A stretch of 64,000 nt of DNA from JAGOPB01 sp964606295 (GCA_964606295.1 CAZSFR010000001.1:1-64000), one strand, 5' to 3'; numbered from the stretch's first letter, positions 7,501 through 16,456 are shown. Notes: generated by a model not told the origin, from the letters alone. Numbers and translations: made by a program.

Positions 7501-8562
7501 CTATTCATCTTTTTCAAATCTGTCCAACAGCATCGGTTCAATCTCGCTCGAGACGCCAGTGATGCGGAGCACGTCTTTGTCCACCTTTTTGAGCTCTTTT
7601 CCCGAAAGGGAATATTGGTTCACGGCAGTTGAGAGTGTGTTGCCGAGTTTGTTGTGATACTCCTCATACGCTTTCAAATGTTTCCCGAGCTCTTCGACGC
7701 GTTTCATGATATCCTTTGCAGTTTCTTCGATATGAAGAGCTCGGAGACCCTGCAAAACTGTTTGGAGATATGCAAGGAATGATGTCGGAGAGACAATGAT
7801 GACTTTGTATTTTGACGCTGCGCGTTGGATAAGGTTCTCATCATCAGCGAGACCGACCTTCCCAACCAAAAGATCGTAGTAGATTGCTTCGTGAGGAATG
7901 AACATGAATGCAAAATCCATTGTGTTGTTTTCAGGGCGAACATATTTGGCAGTTTCAACAATACGATTTTTGAGATCGTTCACGAATACTTTTTCCAAAC
8001 GGCTTTTCTCTGTTGCATCACTTGTTTCGGAAATACGGTTGTAGTTTTCGAGTGAGAATTTGGAATCTATTGGAATTATTTTGTCGTTCACAAAGACGAC
8101 TGCATCCGGTATCAAATCTCTGCCGTCGTCAGTTTTCGCAAGGTGATATTGCATTTCAAACGAGCCTGGAGGGAGGACGTTTTTGAGAAGAGTTTCCAAA
8201 TAGTATTCACCAAGCACGCCACGCTGTTTTGGGTTCTTCAAGATATCCTGCAGACTTTGAAGTTGATCCGCAAATCCCATGACCTGTTTGCCAGTTTCTT
8301 TGACCTCTGTGAGCTCACGCGTAATCTCCTTGATGAGACGATTGGATTCAGTAGATTGAAAACGAATTGATTCGTTGACTTGGCGTTCAGTCGAAGAGAG
8401 CTTCTCGTCGACAGTTTTGCGGAGCTCGTTTAGTTGCTGAAGCAAAATCTGAGTGTTTGCTGTGCCAGTCTCAGAATCACCAGAACTATGGCTTTTCTTT
8501 ACAAAAAGGTATGCGACAAATCCTCCGATAGCGAGTCCCACAATTACGAGTAATATTTCCAT
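7501..8562 (-). CDS. rmuC: DNA recombination protein RmuC homologue
   Basis: 353 aa. An N-terminal membrane helix (MEILLVIVGLAIGGFVAYLFV), a coiled coil of about 80 residues, then the RmuC nuclease-like domain (GVLGEYYLETLLKNVLPPG; LIPDAVVFVNDKIIPIDSKF; FAFMFIPHEAIYYDLL). Family members limit inversions and act in recombination, with a PD-(D/E)XK-like core. The start at 8562 rather than an upstream ATG is supported by -10 TACAAT 6 nt before it. Convergent with dinB, 5 nt apart, so two DNA-repair genes sit together. Confidence 0.9.
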   Translation of the reverse strand: MEILLVIVGLAIGGFVAYLFVKKSHSSGDSETGTANTQILLQQLNELRKTVDEKLSSTERQVNESIRFQSTESNRLIKEITRELTEVKETGKQVMGFADQLQSLQDILKNPKQRGVLGEYYLETLLKNVLPPGSFEMQYHLAKTDDGRDLIPDAVVFVNDKIIPIDSKFSLENYNRISETSDATEKSRLEKVFVNDLKNRIVETAKYVRPENNTMDFAFMFIPHEAIYYDLLVGKVGLADDENLIQRAASKYKVIIVSPTSFLAYLQTVLQGLRALHIEETAKDIMKRVEELGKHLKAYEEYHNKLGNTLSTAVNQYSLSGKELKKVDKDVLRITGVSSEIEPMLLDRFEKDE

Positions 8563-8568
8563 GGGTTT

Positions 8569-8574
8569 ATTGTA
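8569..8574 (-). promoter_or_regulatory. -10 element of rmuC
   Basis: TACAAT, then AAACCC (6 nt) and the rmuC ATG at 8562. Confidence 0.6.
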
Positions 8575-8707
8575 GCCTTTTTCTGCGTGCATCAAAAGGG
8601 GATTGACGCTTGTCAGAGAACAAGGTAGAGTAAAATTAAGTAAAAAACGTCCTGTATTTGTTTGGCCGTTTGAGTTACGACATACTATTTTTTCATTAAA
8701 AAAAACT

Positions 8708-8920
8708 ATGATAAAAGAAACAAGTAAAAATCTATTTGCTCAAACAGCAAATGCGATTCACAGGAACTTTTCAGCAATGAGTGCTTTTTCGGGCCATTTT
8801 GACCCTTTTATCAATAAAGGCAATTTCGATCGGCAAATTATTGAAATGCGTCGATTGTATTCCTCAGAATATGTTGATGCATACTTGCACCAACAACAAT
8901 ATATTGATTATGTTTTTTAA
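8708..8920 (+). CDS. Hypothetical protein, 70 aa
   Basis: Small protein with a polar helix-forming N-terminus and an aromatic C-terminus (AYLHQQQYIDYVF). ATG at 8708 is the first after an AT-rich leader with a possible -10 CATACT about 25 nt upstream. It is followed closely by a strong terminator, which supports a real transcript. No family recognised; it lies beside a transposase remnant, so it may be accessory. Confidence 0.5.
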   Translation: MIKETSKNLFAQTANAIHRNFSAMSAFSGHFDPFINKGNFDRQIIEMRRLYSSEYVDAYLHQQQYIDYVF

Positions 8921-8937
8921 TGTATATCTTGCAGTTC

Positions 8938-8969
8938 AAGCGCTCTTCGAGAGGAGGGCGCTTTTTTTG
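8938..8969 (+). terminator. Rho-independent terminator
   Basis: AAGCGC stem with partner GCGCTT and an inner CTC-TTC-GAG hairpin, followed by seven T. It ends the 70-aa gene transcript. Confidence 0.8.
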
Positions 8970-8994
8970 TACTCAGACGTTTAGTATTCAATAG

Positions 8995-9872
8995 CTTGGA
9001 ATCACTTTGTTAATTGTATTGGCGTTTTAAACAGAATTCAACCATGAAGCCGTTCATAGTTGTAATATCTAAAATATTTCTTTAAAGCGCAATTAATCTT
9101 TCTCACATCGTATGGTAGCTTGCCTAAACACTATTCCTGCACAGTTCCGTTTAACCTCTCAATGTCTGCATTGTCGTTCGGTTTCCCGATCCGTGTATAC
9201 CGATGATTCTTTTTGATGCGTAACACAAACAACGAACTAAATTTCGGCCCATGATCGGATTGGATCATTTTGAATTGAAATGGTGCATATTTTTGTGCTT
9301 CTTGCAAAAAGCGGGCACTCGTTCTGCCATTCATCCGGGCATATGCTTTAGCGTATGCCCATCGTGAGTAGGTATCAAATATCACAAATACATACAATCT
9401 TCTCCTTTGGGATATCATTCGGTGAATAGTATCAATCTCCATTAAATCACCTGAGTGCAAGGGATATGGACGCTCTTGATGCGGATGGTACCGCTTTCAA
9501 GGACTTCGTTTATTGACTAAGTAATGTCGTTTGAGAGTTCTCTTTACAAAAGACAACGAAACTCTGATTCCATCATTGAGTAACTTTTGATGCACCACTT
9601 CTGAATATCGATTGTATTTCAAATATTTTTCAACAGTCTTCCTGACTGTGTCTCTCGGAAATTCTTTTGGGGTGATGTCTTAGTCTTGATGAACGAGTAA
9701 GCATGGGATGATCTCCAATGACTCATGATCGAGCAACCCATTCAATGATGACACTTTGAGAGTATCCGAAGTGTCGAGGAAGCTTTCCTGTACTCCACCA
9801 TCAGTGTACTAGGCGAGCTGCTTCGCGACGTATCTTTGGAATGTGTTTATTTGTTGTGTAGGGCGCATGGAT
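8995..9872 (-). pseudogene. Decayed DDE (rve/integrase-core) transposase
   Basis: Reading the minus strand across frames recovers a whole transposase: an HTH piece (GYSQSVIIEWVAR), then after a frame change a segment with VSLSFVKRTLKRHYLV and a TAG before KRYHPHQERPYPLH, then the only long open part (9131-9460) with DLMEIDTIHRM (first Asp), IQSDHGPKF (second Asp) and NADIERLNGTVQE (Glu). A TAG ends that part but LPYDVRKINCALKKYF and YNYERLHG continue in frame before a TGA. So at least one frameshift and several stops. IS481-like by motif order. No terminal inverted repeats found by eye. Almost the whole 8970-9960 interval is this remnant. Confidence 0.88.
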
Positions 9873-9969
9873 TCATCCTAAATGGTTAGCTGATTCCAAG
9901 TCATTGAACCAATATGCAGTTATTGACAAATTTATACTATATTGTATTATGTGATCAAATCTAACGAAA

Positions 9970-10266
9970 ATGAAAACTATAGAATTTTTCTGCCAGAAAT
10001 TACTGGTGAAATCTGCAAGCAACCAACTGCTAGAAAGTAAAGCGATAAAAAGGATACAATCGTTTCTAAAGGAACATAATTTGAAAACACACAGAAAAGA
10101 AATAAACCTTGAAGAGCTCGTGTGTCTTGCTCTAAAAAAAGTAAAAAACACAGAGCAAAAAAATAAACTAAAAAAAGTGGTCGTAGATACTCTGCGACTT
10201 CAGCAAAATAGAAATAAAGACAACAAACAAAGAACCGTAAGCGGATACTTTGATCATATTGTCTGA
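9970..10266 (+). CDS. Hypothetical protein, 98 aa
   Basis: Very basic, helical protein rich in Lys, Asn and Gln (ALKKVKNTEQKNKLKKVVVDT). No membrane segment. More AT-rich than the flanking housekeeping genes. It follows the transposase remnant and is closed by a terminator shared with the convergent exonuclease gene. Function unknown; a small accessory or nucleic-acid-binding protein is possible but not shown. Confidence 0.5.
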   Translation: MKTIEFFCQKLLVKSASNQLLESKAIKRIQSFLKEHNLKTHRKEINLEELVCLALKKVKNTEQKNKLKKVVVDTLRLQQNRNKDNKQRTVSGYFDHIV

Positions 10267-10274
10267 TATTTACT

Positions 10275-10301
10275 AAGTCACTACGGTGGCTTATTTTTTT
10301 T
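10275..10301. terminator. Terminator between convergent genes
   Basis: AAGTCAC, loop TACG, GTGGCTT, then a T-rich run on the plus strand; overlaps the last codons of the minus-strand exonuclease gene. Confidence 0.65.
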
Positions 10302-11007
10302 GCAGATTCTTCTCGAGAGTGAATATCCAGTCTTCTTCATCGCCTTCACTTTTTCTCTTTTCTGTGAGTAGCCACATCAAATAGCCAGGATCTTCGCGAG
10401 CGAGGTCTGCTATTTTGCGACCAGCGTATTTGCCAAAAGTAATCACAGGGATAAGGGAGGGGGTGTTAGACACCTCGATCATTTTTGAGAGCGCCTTTTT
10501 TTCGTCACCTTCTTCCTCAGTAACTTTTTTCAACAATCGTTCAAACAATTTTTCAAGGACAAGTACGTCGCCCGCAGCATCGTGTGCGGTTGCATCTATT
10601 TCTATTTCCAAATAGTAACGGAGATACTGCAGATTGTGTCGAGGTATGACGCCATCACGGTCTAGGTACCGTGCTACGCGGAGTGTACAAATATGGTGTG
10701 GTGGGGCAATGCCTTCTTTTTCTAGCATGCCGAGATCAAACTTGGCATTGTGTGCGACGAGAACTGCGTTTTCGTCTTCAAGTAGTTTTTTTATATGAGA
10801 GTAATCTTTTGAATCAGAGAAAGTCGGTTTATCCGCGACCATTTTGTTGGTGATGTGGCAAACTGCGCTCGATTCGATAGAAATAGGAAGCGACGGTTTG
10901 TAGAGTTCAGAAAAACTCGTTTCGCCGTCTTTGTACGCAAGCTGACAGAGACGATCCTTTTCTTCATTTCCAGTTGTTTCTGTGTCGAGATAGATGATTT
11001 TTTTCAT
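10291..11007 (-). CDS. DnaQ-like DEDDh 3'-5' exonuclease
   Basis: 238 aa. Exonuclease fold with IIYLDTETTG (Exo I, residues 4-13), VAHNAKFDLGML (Exo II) and TAHDAAGDVLVL (Exo III with the DEDDh His). A C-terminal extension FGKYAGRKIADLAREDPGYLMWLL is the short module found at the end of ExoX-type and related exonucleases. Likely a repair/proofreading nuclease rather than the polymerase III epsilon subunit, but that cannot be settled here. A TATAAT lies 15 nt before the ATG. Confidence 0.88.
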   Translation of the reverse strand: MKKIIYLDTETTGNEEKDRLCQLAYKDGETSFSELYKPSLPISIESSAVCHITNKMVADKPTFSDSKDYSHIKKLLEDENAVLVAHNAKFDLGMLEKEGIAPPHHICTLRVARYLDRDGVIPRHNLQYLRYYLEIEIDATAHDAAGDVLVLEKLFERLLKKVTEEEGDEKKALSKMIEVSNTPSLIPVITFGKYAGRKIADLAREDPGYLMWLLTEKRKSEGDEEDWIFTLEKNLQKK

Positions 11008-11042
11008 AGTTTTATAAGCTTCATTATAACACGTTCATGTGC

Positions 11043-11048
11043 TAAAAT
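11043..11048 (+). promoter_or_regulatory. -10 element of yqeY
   Basis: TAAAAT, then AGCTTT (6 nt) and the ATG at 11055. Confidence 0.5.
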
Positions 11049-11054
11049 AGCTTT

Positions 11055-11507
11055 ATGTTACACGATGACATCAAGAATCAAATAAAGGAGGCAATGCTCG
11101 CCAAGGACGCTGTGAAGCTCGACGTTCTGCGTGGCCTCGTGACGGCATTTACCAACGAACTCGTTGCTAAAGGACGAACTCCACAAGACAGGCTTACTGA
11201 CGAGGAATCACTCGCCGTCATCGGAAGAACAGCAAAGCAAAGAAAAGATGCTATCGGGCAGTTTGAATCTGCAGGCAGACAAGATCTCGCAGATGAAGAC
11301 AAGGCGCAACTCGCAATTCTCGAAACATATTTGCCGGCGATGATGAGTGAAGAAGATGTGATGAAAATAGTGAGCGCAAAGAAAGACGCACTTGGTATTA
11401 CAGATCCGACGAAGAAAGGCATGCTCATGGCGGAAGCGATGAAGGAGCTCAAGGGCAAGGCAGACGGAAATATGGTTAAACAAATTGTCGATTCATTATT
11501 CAGTTAA
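11055..11507 (+). CDS. yqeY: GatB/YqeY domain protein
   Basis: 150 aa, the normal YqeY length. Matches the tail domain shared with GatB: LDVLRGLVTAFTNELVAKGR, then QFESAGRQDLADEDKAQLAILETYLPAMM and a C-terminal GKADGNMVKQIVDSLF. The family is thought to bind tRNA or to act in amidotransferase-like reactions, but the role of the stand-alone form is unsettled. First gene of a run that continues through gatB at 13792. Confidence 0.92.
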   Translation: MLHDDIKNQIKEAMLAKDAVKLDVLRGLVTAFTNELVAKGRTPQDRLTDEESLAVIGRTAKQRKDAIGQFESAGRQDLADEDKAQLAILETYLPAMMSEEDVMKIVSAKKDALGITDPTKKGMLMAEAMKELKGKADGNMVKQIVDSLFS

Positions 11508-11519
11508 TCTCTATAAATT

Positions 11520-11858
11520 ATGAAAGTAGTTATCCATTGGCTCATACTGACACTCGCGGTTCTCGCCGTACCTTATTTTATTGATGGCATTCAGGTTTCC
11601 TCGATCGGGGTTGCGGTCATTGTCGGCGCAGTGTTGGCGTTCATCAATCTCATTGTGAAGCCTGTCATTACTATACTTACTCTCCCGATCAATATTCTTA
11701 CACTCGGATTTTTCTCGTTGATTGTCAATGCGGCACTTTTCTATTTTGTTGGACAAGTGGTTGCAGGATTTACGATTGACAGTCTCATGGCAGCGTTCTG
11801 GGGCGCGCTCATTATCTCGATTATCAACTGGTTTGCGAATAAGGTAGTACGCGACTAA
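11520..11858 (+). CDS. Phage holin family IV / DUF360-type membrane protein
   Basis: 112 aa with four predicted membrane helices (about residues 5-22, 27-45, 55-80, 88-108) and the conserved INLIVKPVITILTLPINILTLG segment, which is diagnostic of the mycobacterial-type holin superfamily. Despite the name these are widespread chromosomal proteins of unknown role. The start lies 12 nt after yqeY, and the stop shares one base with the next ATG, so it is in the operon. Confidence 0.85.
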   Translation: MKVVIHWLILTLAVLAVPYFIDGIQVSSIGVAVIVGAVLAFINLIVKPVITILTLPINILTLGFFSLIVNAALFYFVGQVVAGFTIDSLMAAFWGALIISIINWFANKVVRD

Positions 11859-12751
11859 TGAAAGATCCAGTTGCCATCGTTACACATAGCGACAAATTTC
11901 ACGCTGATGATATTTTCGCATGTGCGATTGCTGAATTGTGGCTGGAGAAAGAGAAAAAGGCATACACTGTGACACGTACTCGTGATCCTAAGATTATTGA
12001 AAATGCTGATATAGTGTTCGATGTCGGCGGAGTATATGACCCATCTATAAACCGTTTTGATCACCACCAAAAAGGAGGTGCGGGTGCTAGGGAGAACGGT
12101 ATTTTGTATGCTGGATGCGGACTCGTCTGGAAGGCATACGGGGAAATGCTCGCGGAAAGTTCCGATATTGCGCGCATTCTCGATGAAAAATTGATTCAAC
12201 CGATTGATGCTGATGACAATGGTATGGATCTTGTCGAACAAAATGGCGCGGTGTCGCCGTACTTTCTTCAGGATTTTCTCTATGCGTACCGGCCGACGTG
12301 GAAGGAGGACCATACTATGTATGATGAAATGTTTATATCTCTCGTCGAATTGGCAAAGCGTCACATTCTTCGCGAAATAAAAGTTATTTCTGATGCACAG
12401 GAGGCAAGGAGATTTATTGAAGAAGCTTATATGAACGCAGAAGACAAACGTCTCATTATCTTTGATCGCTTGTATCCGTTTGAACAAGTGCTTCCGAATT
12501 TCCCTGAGCCACTATTTGTTGTCGCACCTCGAGCGAATGGTTCATGGAAGGTTGAGACAGTAAGAAAAACAGTATTTGGATTTGAAAATAGAAAAGATTT
12601 ACCAAAAGAGTGGGCGGGATTGCGAGATAGCGAATTAGCAAATATCAGCGGTGTTGATGATGCAATTTTCTGTCACAATGGACTATTCCTTGTCGTAGCA
12701 AATTCACGCCAAGGAGCATTAGAACTCGCGCAGATTGCGCTTAATAAATAA
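11858..12751 (+). CDS. MYG1/UPF0160 family metal-dependent hydrolase
   Basis: 297 aa. VTHSDKFHADDIFACAI (residues 8-24) and DVGGVYDPSINRFDHHQ (about 53-69) form the DHH-like metal site; GLVWKAYG follows. Eukaryotic MYG1 is a 3'-5' RNA exonuclease, so a bacterial RNA or nucleotide phosphodiesterase is plausible. Start shares one base with the previous stop (TAATG), which implies translational coupling. Upstream of obg in one transcript. Confidence 0.88.
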   Translation: MKDPVAIVTHSDKFHADDIFACAIAELWLEKEKKAYTVTRTRDPKIIENADIVFDVGGVYDPSINRFDHHQKGGAGARENGILYAGCGLVWKAYGEMLAESSDIARILDEKLIQPIDADDNGMDLVEQNGAVSPYFLQDFLYAYRPTWKEDHTMYDEMFISLVELAKRHILREIKVISDAQEARRFIEEAYMNAEDKRLIIFDRLYPFEQVLPNFPEPLFVVAPRANGSWKVETVRKTVFGFENRKDLPKEWAGLRDSELANISGVDDAIFCHNGLFLVVANSRQGALELAQIALNK

Positions 12752-12755
12752 AATT

Positions 12756-13787
12756 ATGCAACTCATCGATGAAATTACTATCAAAGCAAAAGCAGGACAC
12801 GGTGGTGACGGTGTTGTCCGTTGGCGTCAAGAAAAGTTCATTCCCAAAGGCGGTCCTGCGGGTGGAGACGGTGGAAAAGGAGGCGACGTGTACCTCCGTG
12901 CTATCCGCGACCCATTCGCATTAGCACGTTACAAAAGAGCGATAGTGCACGAAGCTGGGCGCGGAGATGATGGTGGAGAAGCAAAGCGTCATGGCGCAAA
13001 CGGCAAAGATATAATCCTTGATATTCCTATCGGTTCTGTTGTCACCAATGTTGAGAATGGAATGAAGTGGGAACTCACACAAGAGGGAGAACAAGTCCTC
13101 GTTCTTTATGGTGGTCACGGAGGTTTGGGAAATGAGCACTTCAAAAGTTCTCTCAATACGACACCCCTCAAAGCGACGCCAGGCAAAAGCGGTGAACGTG
13201 CAGAATTTTTCATTGAATTGTCGCTCTTTGCAGACATTGGATTTGTAGGACTTCCAAATGCGGGTAAGTCATCGCTTCTCAATTCGCTCACAAATGCCAA
13301 AGCAAAAATAGGTGAGTACGCTTTCACGACACTCGATCCCAACCTAGGTGATTTCCATGGGTACATACTCGCAGATATTCCCGGATTAATCGAAGGAGCA
13401 AGTGAAGGGAAAGGCTTGGGAACCAAATTTCTTCGCCATATCACTCACACACGTATCCTTGCTCATCTAGTATCGTGTGAGCTCGGAGTGAATAAGATTC
13501 TTACAAAAAAAGGGGAGACTTCCAAAAAGTCTGCTAGCTCTGATGGGATGATGAAAGCGTACAAAGATATCCGTGCGGAACTAGAAAGTTACGGGCACGG
13601 GCTTGCAGAAAAGGATGAAGTGATTGTCCTGACAAAAACAGACGTATTTTCTGATAGTAAAGAACTAGAAGCAAGAATCAAAGAATTCAAGAAATTGAAA
13701 AAGCCAGTTTTTACCATTTCGCTTTTTGATGAAAAGTCTGTGAAGATGCTTGCTGACGAGATTATAAAACTCTTGAAAAAGAAGTAA
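12756..13787 (+). CDS. obg: Obg GTPase (CgtA)
   Basis: 343 aa. N-terminal glycine-rich Obg fold (GHGGDGVVRWRQEKF; GGPAGGDGGKGGDVYL), then the G domain: GLPNAGKSSLLNSL (P-loop), DIPGLIEGASEGKGLG (G3) and LTKTD (G4). Assembles the 50S subunit. Lacks the C-terminal OCT domain of Bacillus Obg. Start chosen at MQLIDEITI because homologues begin there; an upstream in-frame ATG lies inside MYG1. In many bacteria obg follows rplU-rpmA; here those two genes are elsewhere in the window. Confidence 0.95.
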   Translation: MQLIDEITIKAKAGHGGDGVVRWRQEKFIPKGGPAGGDGGKGGDVYLRAIRDPFALARYKRAIVHEAGRGDDGGEAKRHGANGKDIILDIPIGSVVTNVENGMKWELTQEGEQVLVLYGGHGGLGNEHFKSSLNTTPLKATPGKSGERAEFFIELSLFADIGFVGLPNAGKSSLLNSLTNAKAKIGEYAFTTLDPNLGDFHGYILADIPGLIEGASEGKGLGTKFLRHITHTRILAHLVSCELGVNKILTKKGETSKKSASSDGMMKAYKDIRAELESYGHGLAEKDEVIVLTKTDVFSDSKELEARIKEFKKLKKPVFTISLFDEKSVKMLADEIIKLLKKK

Positions 13788-13791
13788 TAGT

Positions 13792-15228
13792 ATGGAGAAG
13801 AAATACTATTCAACTGTCGGACTCGAAGTGCATGCTGAATTGAAAACTGCAAGTAAGATGTTTTGTTCATGCAAGAATGATCCAGACGAAATAGAACCGA
13901 ACAAAAATGTCTGCCCAACATGCCTCGCGCATCCGGGAAGTCTGCCAGTACCCAACAAAAAAGCGATAGAAGACGTCATCAAGGTCGGGCTTGCTCTTGG
14001 AGGTGAGATTGCAAACTTCAGTGAATTCGACCGTAAGAATTATTTTTACCCTGATATCCCAAAGGGCTATCAAATCAGTCAGTACAAGCATCCGATTGTC
14101 TCTGGTGGAGAGCTTGCTGGTATGAAAGTCACACGAGTTCATCTCGAAGAGGATACGGGGACTTCAAAGCATGACAAAGGCGACTACTCTGTCGTTGATT
14201 TCAACCGCGCAGGTGTGCCACTTATGGAGCTTGTCACAGAACCACATACGTTTGATACGCCAGAGGAAGCAGCAAAGGCCGCATCTGTCTTTGCCAAAGA
14301 GCTCCAGCTTTTGTACATATATCTAGGCGTGTCAGAAGCAAATATGGACAAGGGAGAGTTCCGTGTTGAAGCAAATATATCTATTTCTCCAGAGAAAGAT
14401 GTTCTCAACAAAAATCGCGTTGAAGTCAAAAACCTCAATTCGTTCAAAAGCGTTGAACGTGCAATGATTTTTGAGTTAAACAGAATGAAGGGTTTGTTTG
14501 AAGAGGGAAGAGAGAACGAGATTGTGCAGGAGACACGTGGTTGGGATGAAATGAAAATGAATACATATTCTCAACGAACAAAGGAAAATGCCGAAGATTA
14601 TAGATATTTTCCAGATCCTGATATTCCCAAATTCAAACTGCATGAGATGTTTGATATTGGAGAGCTACACAGAAATCTTCCCGAGCTTCCGAAAGCGAAA
14701 AGGGAAAGGTACAAAAAGGATTTTGGAATTAAGGATGAGGATATTGATAGCTATGTCAGCGACACAATTCTTGGCGAGTTCTTTGAGAATGTTGCAAAAC
14801 TACTCGGTCAAGAAGAGGAGTATGTAGCAACTGCTTCAAATTTCATAACATCTGACCTCTTGGGATTGATGGCAAAGGACGAGACGCTGACGTTTCCGAG
14901 TCCAGAAACTTTCGCAAAACTTATCAAGATGTTCAAAGAGTCGAAACTCTCTTCACGAGCAACAAAGGACATACTACTTTTGATAGCGGAAAATGATAAA
15001 GATCCAGAAGCGATAGCAAATGAAAAAGGAATGATGCAAAGCAACGATTTGGAAGGATTGAAACTTGTTGTTCAAACGATTATTACATTAAACGAAAAGA
15101 TTGTTGCAGATTATAAGGCTGGCAAGGAAGCCGCATTGCAAGGTTTGGTTGGACAAGTAATGAAAGAGACGAAGGGATCGGCCAATCCACAAGTTGCACT
15201 CAAACTCATAAAAGATGCTCTACAGTAA
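13792..15228 (+). CDS. gatB: Asp-tRNA(Asn)/Glu-tRNA(Gln) amidotransferase subunit B
   Basis: 478 aa. Binds the mischarged tRNA and carries the kinase-like cradle domain: TVGLEVHAELKTASKMFCSC with Cys pairs of a zinc site (CSC near residue 23 and CPTC near 42), GVPLMELVTEP, and the helical/YqeY tail ending GSANPQVALKLIKDAL. Needs GatA and GatC, not in the window. Only 4 nt after obg. With a probably non-discriminating AspRS and GltX in the window, it fits indirect Gln/Asn tRNA charging. Confidence 0.96.
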   Translation: MEKKYYSTVGLEVHAELKTASKMFCSCKNDPDEIEPNKNVCPTCLAHPGSLPVPNKKAIEDVIKVGLALGGEIANFSEFDRKNYFYPDIPKGYQISQYKHPIVSGGELAGMKVTRVHLEEDTGTSKHDKGDYSVVDFNRAGVPLMELVTEPHTFDTPEEAAKAASVFAKELQLLYIYLGVSEANMDKGEFRVEANISISPEKDVLNKNRVEVKNLNSFKSVERAMIFELNRMKGLFEEGRENEIVQETRGWDEMKMNTYSQRTKENAEDYRYFPDPDIPKFKLHEMFDIGELHRNLPELPKAKRERYKKDFGIKDEDIDSYVSDTILGEFFENVAKLLGQEEEYVATASNFITSDLLGLMAKDETLTFPSPETFAKLIKMFKESKLSSRATKDILLLIAENDKDPEAIANEKGMMQSNDLEGLKLVVQTIITLNEKIVADYKAGKEAALQGLVGQVMKETKGSANPQVALKLIKDALQ

Positions 15229-15261
15229 GATCGTTACAAATATAAATAGACAAACTTTGTT

Positions 15262-15876
15262 ATGACTATAAAATGTGAAAAATGCTCAATGGACGCGACT
15301 CATCTGACGGTTGATGCGGGAGGACTTGTCCACCATTATTGTGAACATCATGCACCGAAAGGAGCAACAAGAATCGGAGAAGTGACCAAAAAGAATTTCT
15401 TTAAAACATATAAGGTTCTTTTTGTTGTATTGTTTGTGATACTTATATACATGCTTCTGCGGATTTCTGTTCGGCCTGGTAATGGATGGGAGGTGCTAAT
15501 GAATGATTTTATGGCTGGATTCTTCCTTGTTTTTGGGGCACTTGAGCTTTATACCTACAAATCATTTCAAGTAGTACTCAAGAAGTACGATCCCATTGCA
15601 AAGAGATTTGAGGTCTATGCGCAAATCTATCCTTTCCTATTTTTACTTCTCGGAATCATTCTCCATATGCAGAAAGGAGCCTTCGTAGTGAGTGTGGTGA
15701 CTATCATCATTCTTGGGATACAAACATATGGCATAATTAAAGTACTCAGGCGAGGAGAGAAGATTGAGTGTGCCTGTGTTGGGACAGCATTTGCGTTACC
15801 ACTTTCGTGGGTGACGGTTGGTGAAAATATTTTGATGATATTCATGGCATTACTAATGATTATAAATAGTTTATAA
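15262..15876 (+). CDS. MauE/DoxX-like membrane protein with N-terminal zinc-finger-like segment
   Basis: 204 aa. The N-terminus has CEKC (residues 5-8) and HHYCEHH (about 25-31), a possible metal-binding knuckle. Four or more membrane helices follow (about 50-68, 82-98, 122-138, 142-160), then a CAC pair on a loop (ECACVGTAFALPLSW) before the last helix, as in MauE-like redox membrane proteins. A thiol-redox or metal-handling role is inference. 7 nt before the next gene and cotranscribed with it. Confidence 0.65.
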   Translation: MTIKCEKCSMDATHLTVDAGGLVHHYCEHHAPKGATRIGEVTKKNFFKTYKVLFVVLFVILIYMLLRISVRPGNGWEVLMNDFMAGFFLVFGALELYTYKSFQVVLKKYDPIAKRFEVYAQIYPFLFLLLGIILHMQKGAFVVSVVTIIILGIQTYGIIKVLRRGEKIECACVGTAFALPLSWVTVGENILMIFMALLMIINSL

Positions 15877-15883
15877 AATACGT

Positions 15884-16381
15884 ATGAAAAATCTTTTAAT
15901 CGTTTTAGGAATTAGCGTCGTTTTGGTTTTTGGAATCATTTTTCTTACAAGTAAAAAAGAAGAAACTAAGGTAAAAAGCTATGAAGTGATGACGAGCAGA
16001 GAAGCTGCATTACTTTGTACCACAGACATGGCAACAGAATTCCATATACATCCAGAACTCAAAATCGTTGTTGATGGAGAAGAGATTATTTTACCTGAGG
16101 ATATTGGTATTACCTCGACATGTATGAATTCAATCCATACACACACTGACCTTCCTATTATCCACGTAGAATCACCTGTACAAAAGGATTTCACTCTTGG
16201 AGATTTCTTTGCAGTATGGGATAAACCTTTTGACAGTATGCATGTCGCAGACTTCGCAGCAGATACTGCGGGGCAGGTACGTGTTAGTATCAATGGTGTG
16301 GAAGTGGATACATATGAGAATACAATTTTCTACGATAAGGACAAAATTGTTATTGAAGCACAATCTGTTGCATCAATATGA
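15884..16381 (+). CDS. Secreted/anchored protein with paired HxH motifs, 165 aa
   Basis: One N-terminal signal-anchor helix (residues 3-20). The outer domain has LLCTTDMATEFHIHPEL, a Cys in TSTCMNSIHTHTDLPIIHVE, and ends in a beta-rich tail. The FHIHPEL and IHTHTD clusters plus two Cys could form a metal site, with copper or zinc the obvious candidates; this is inference. It is coupled to the MauE-like protein and followed by a strong terminator, so the pair is probably a two-gene extracytoplasmic module. Confidence 0.65.
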   Translation: MKNLLIVLGISVVLVFGIIFLTSKKEETKVKSYEVMTSREAALLCTTDMATEFHIHPELKIVVDGEEIILPEDIGITSTCMNSIHTHTDLPIIHVESPVQKDFTLGDFFAVWDKPFDSMHVADFAADTAGQVRVSINGVEVDTYENTIFYDKDKIVIEAQSVASI

Positions 16382-16400
16382 TGCAAAGATAAGGAAAATT

Positions 16401-16438
16401 CAAAGCAAAAACCAGCTCAAAGGCTGGTTTTTGCTTTG
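16401..16438 (+). terminator. Strong hairpin terminator before gapA
   Basis: 16-bp perfect stem (16401-16416 with 16423-16438) and 6-nt loop; the right arm contains TTTTTG. Ends the yqeY-to-15884 transcript. Confidence 0.8.
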
Positions 16439-16450
16439 TAATAGTAGTGG

Positions 16451-16456
16451 TATACT
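16451..16456 (+). promoter_or_regulatory. -10 element of gapA
   Basis: TATACT, then AGATAT (6 nt) and the gapA ATG at 16463. Confidence 0.65.

Noticed and set aside
11855..12487. Long minus-strand open frame (210 codons) opposite the MYG1 gene
   Set aside because: It mirrors the MYG1 codons, has Cys/Phe/Arg-rich composition without any motif, and MYG1 on the plus strand has clear family signatures and coupled neighbours.
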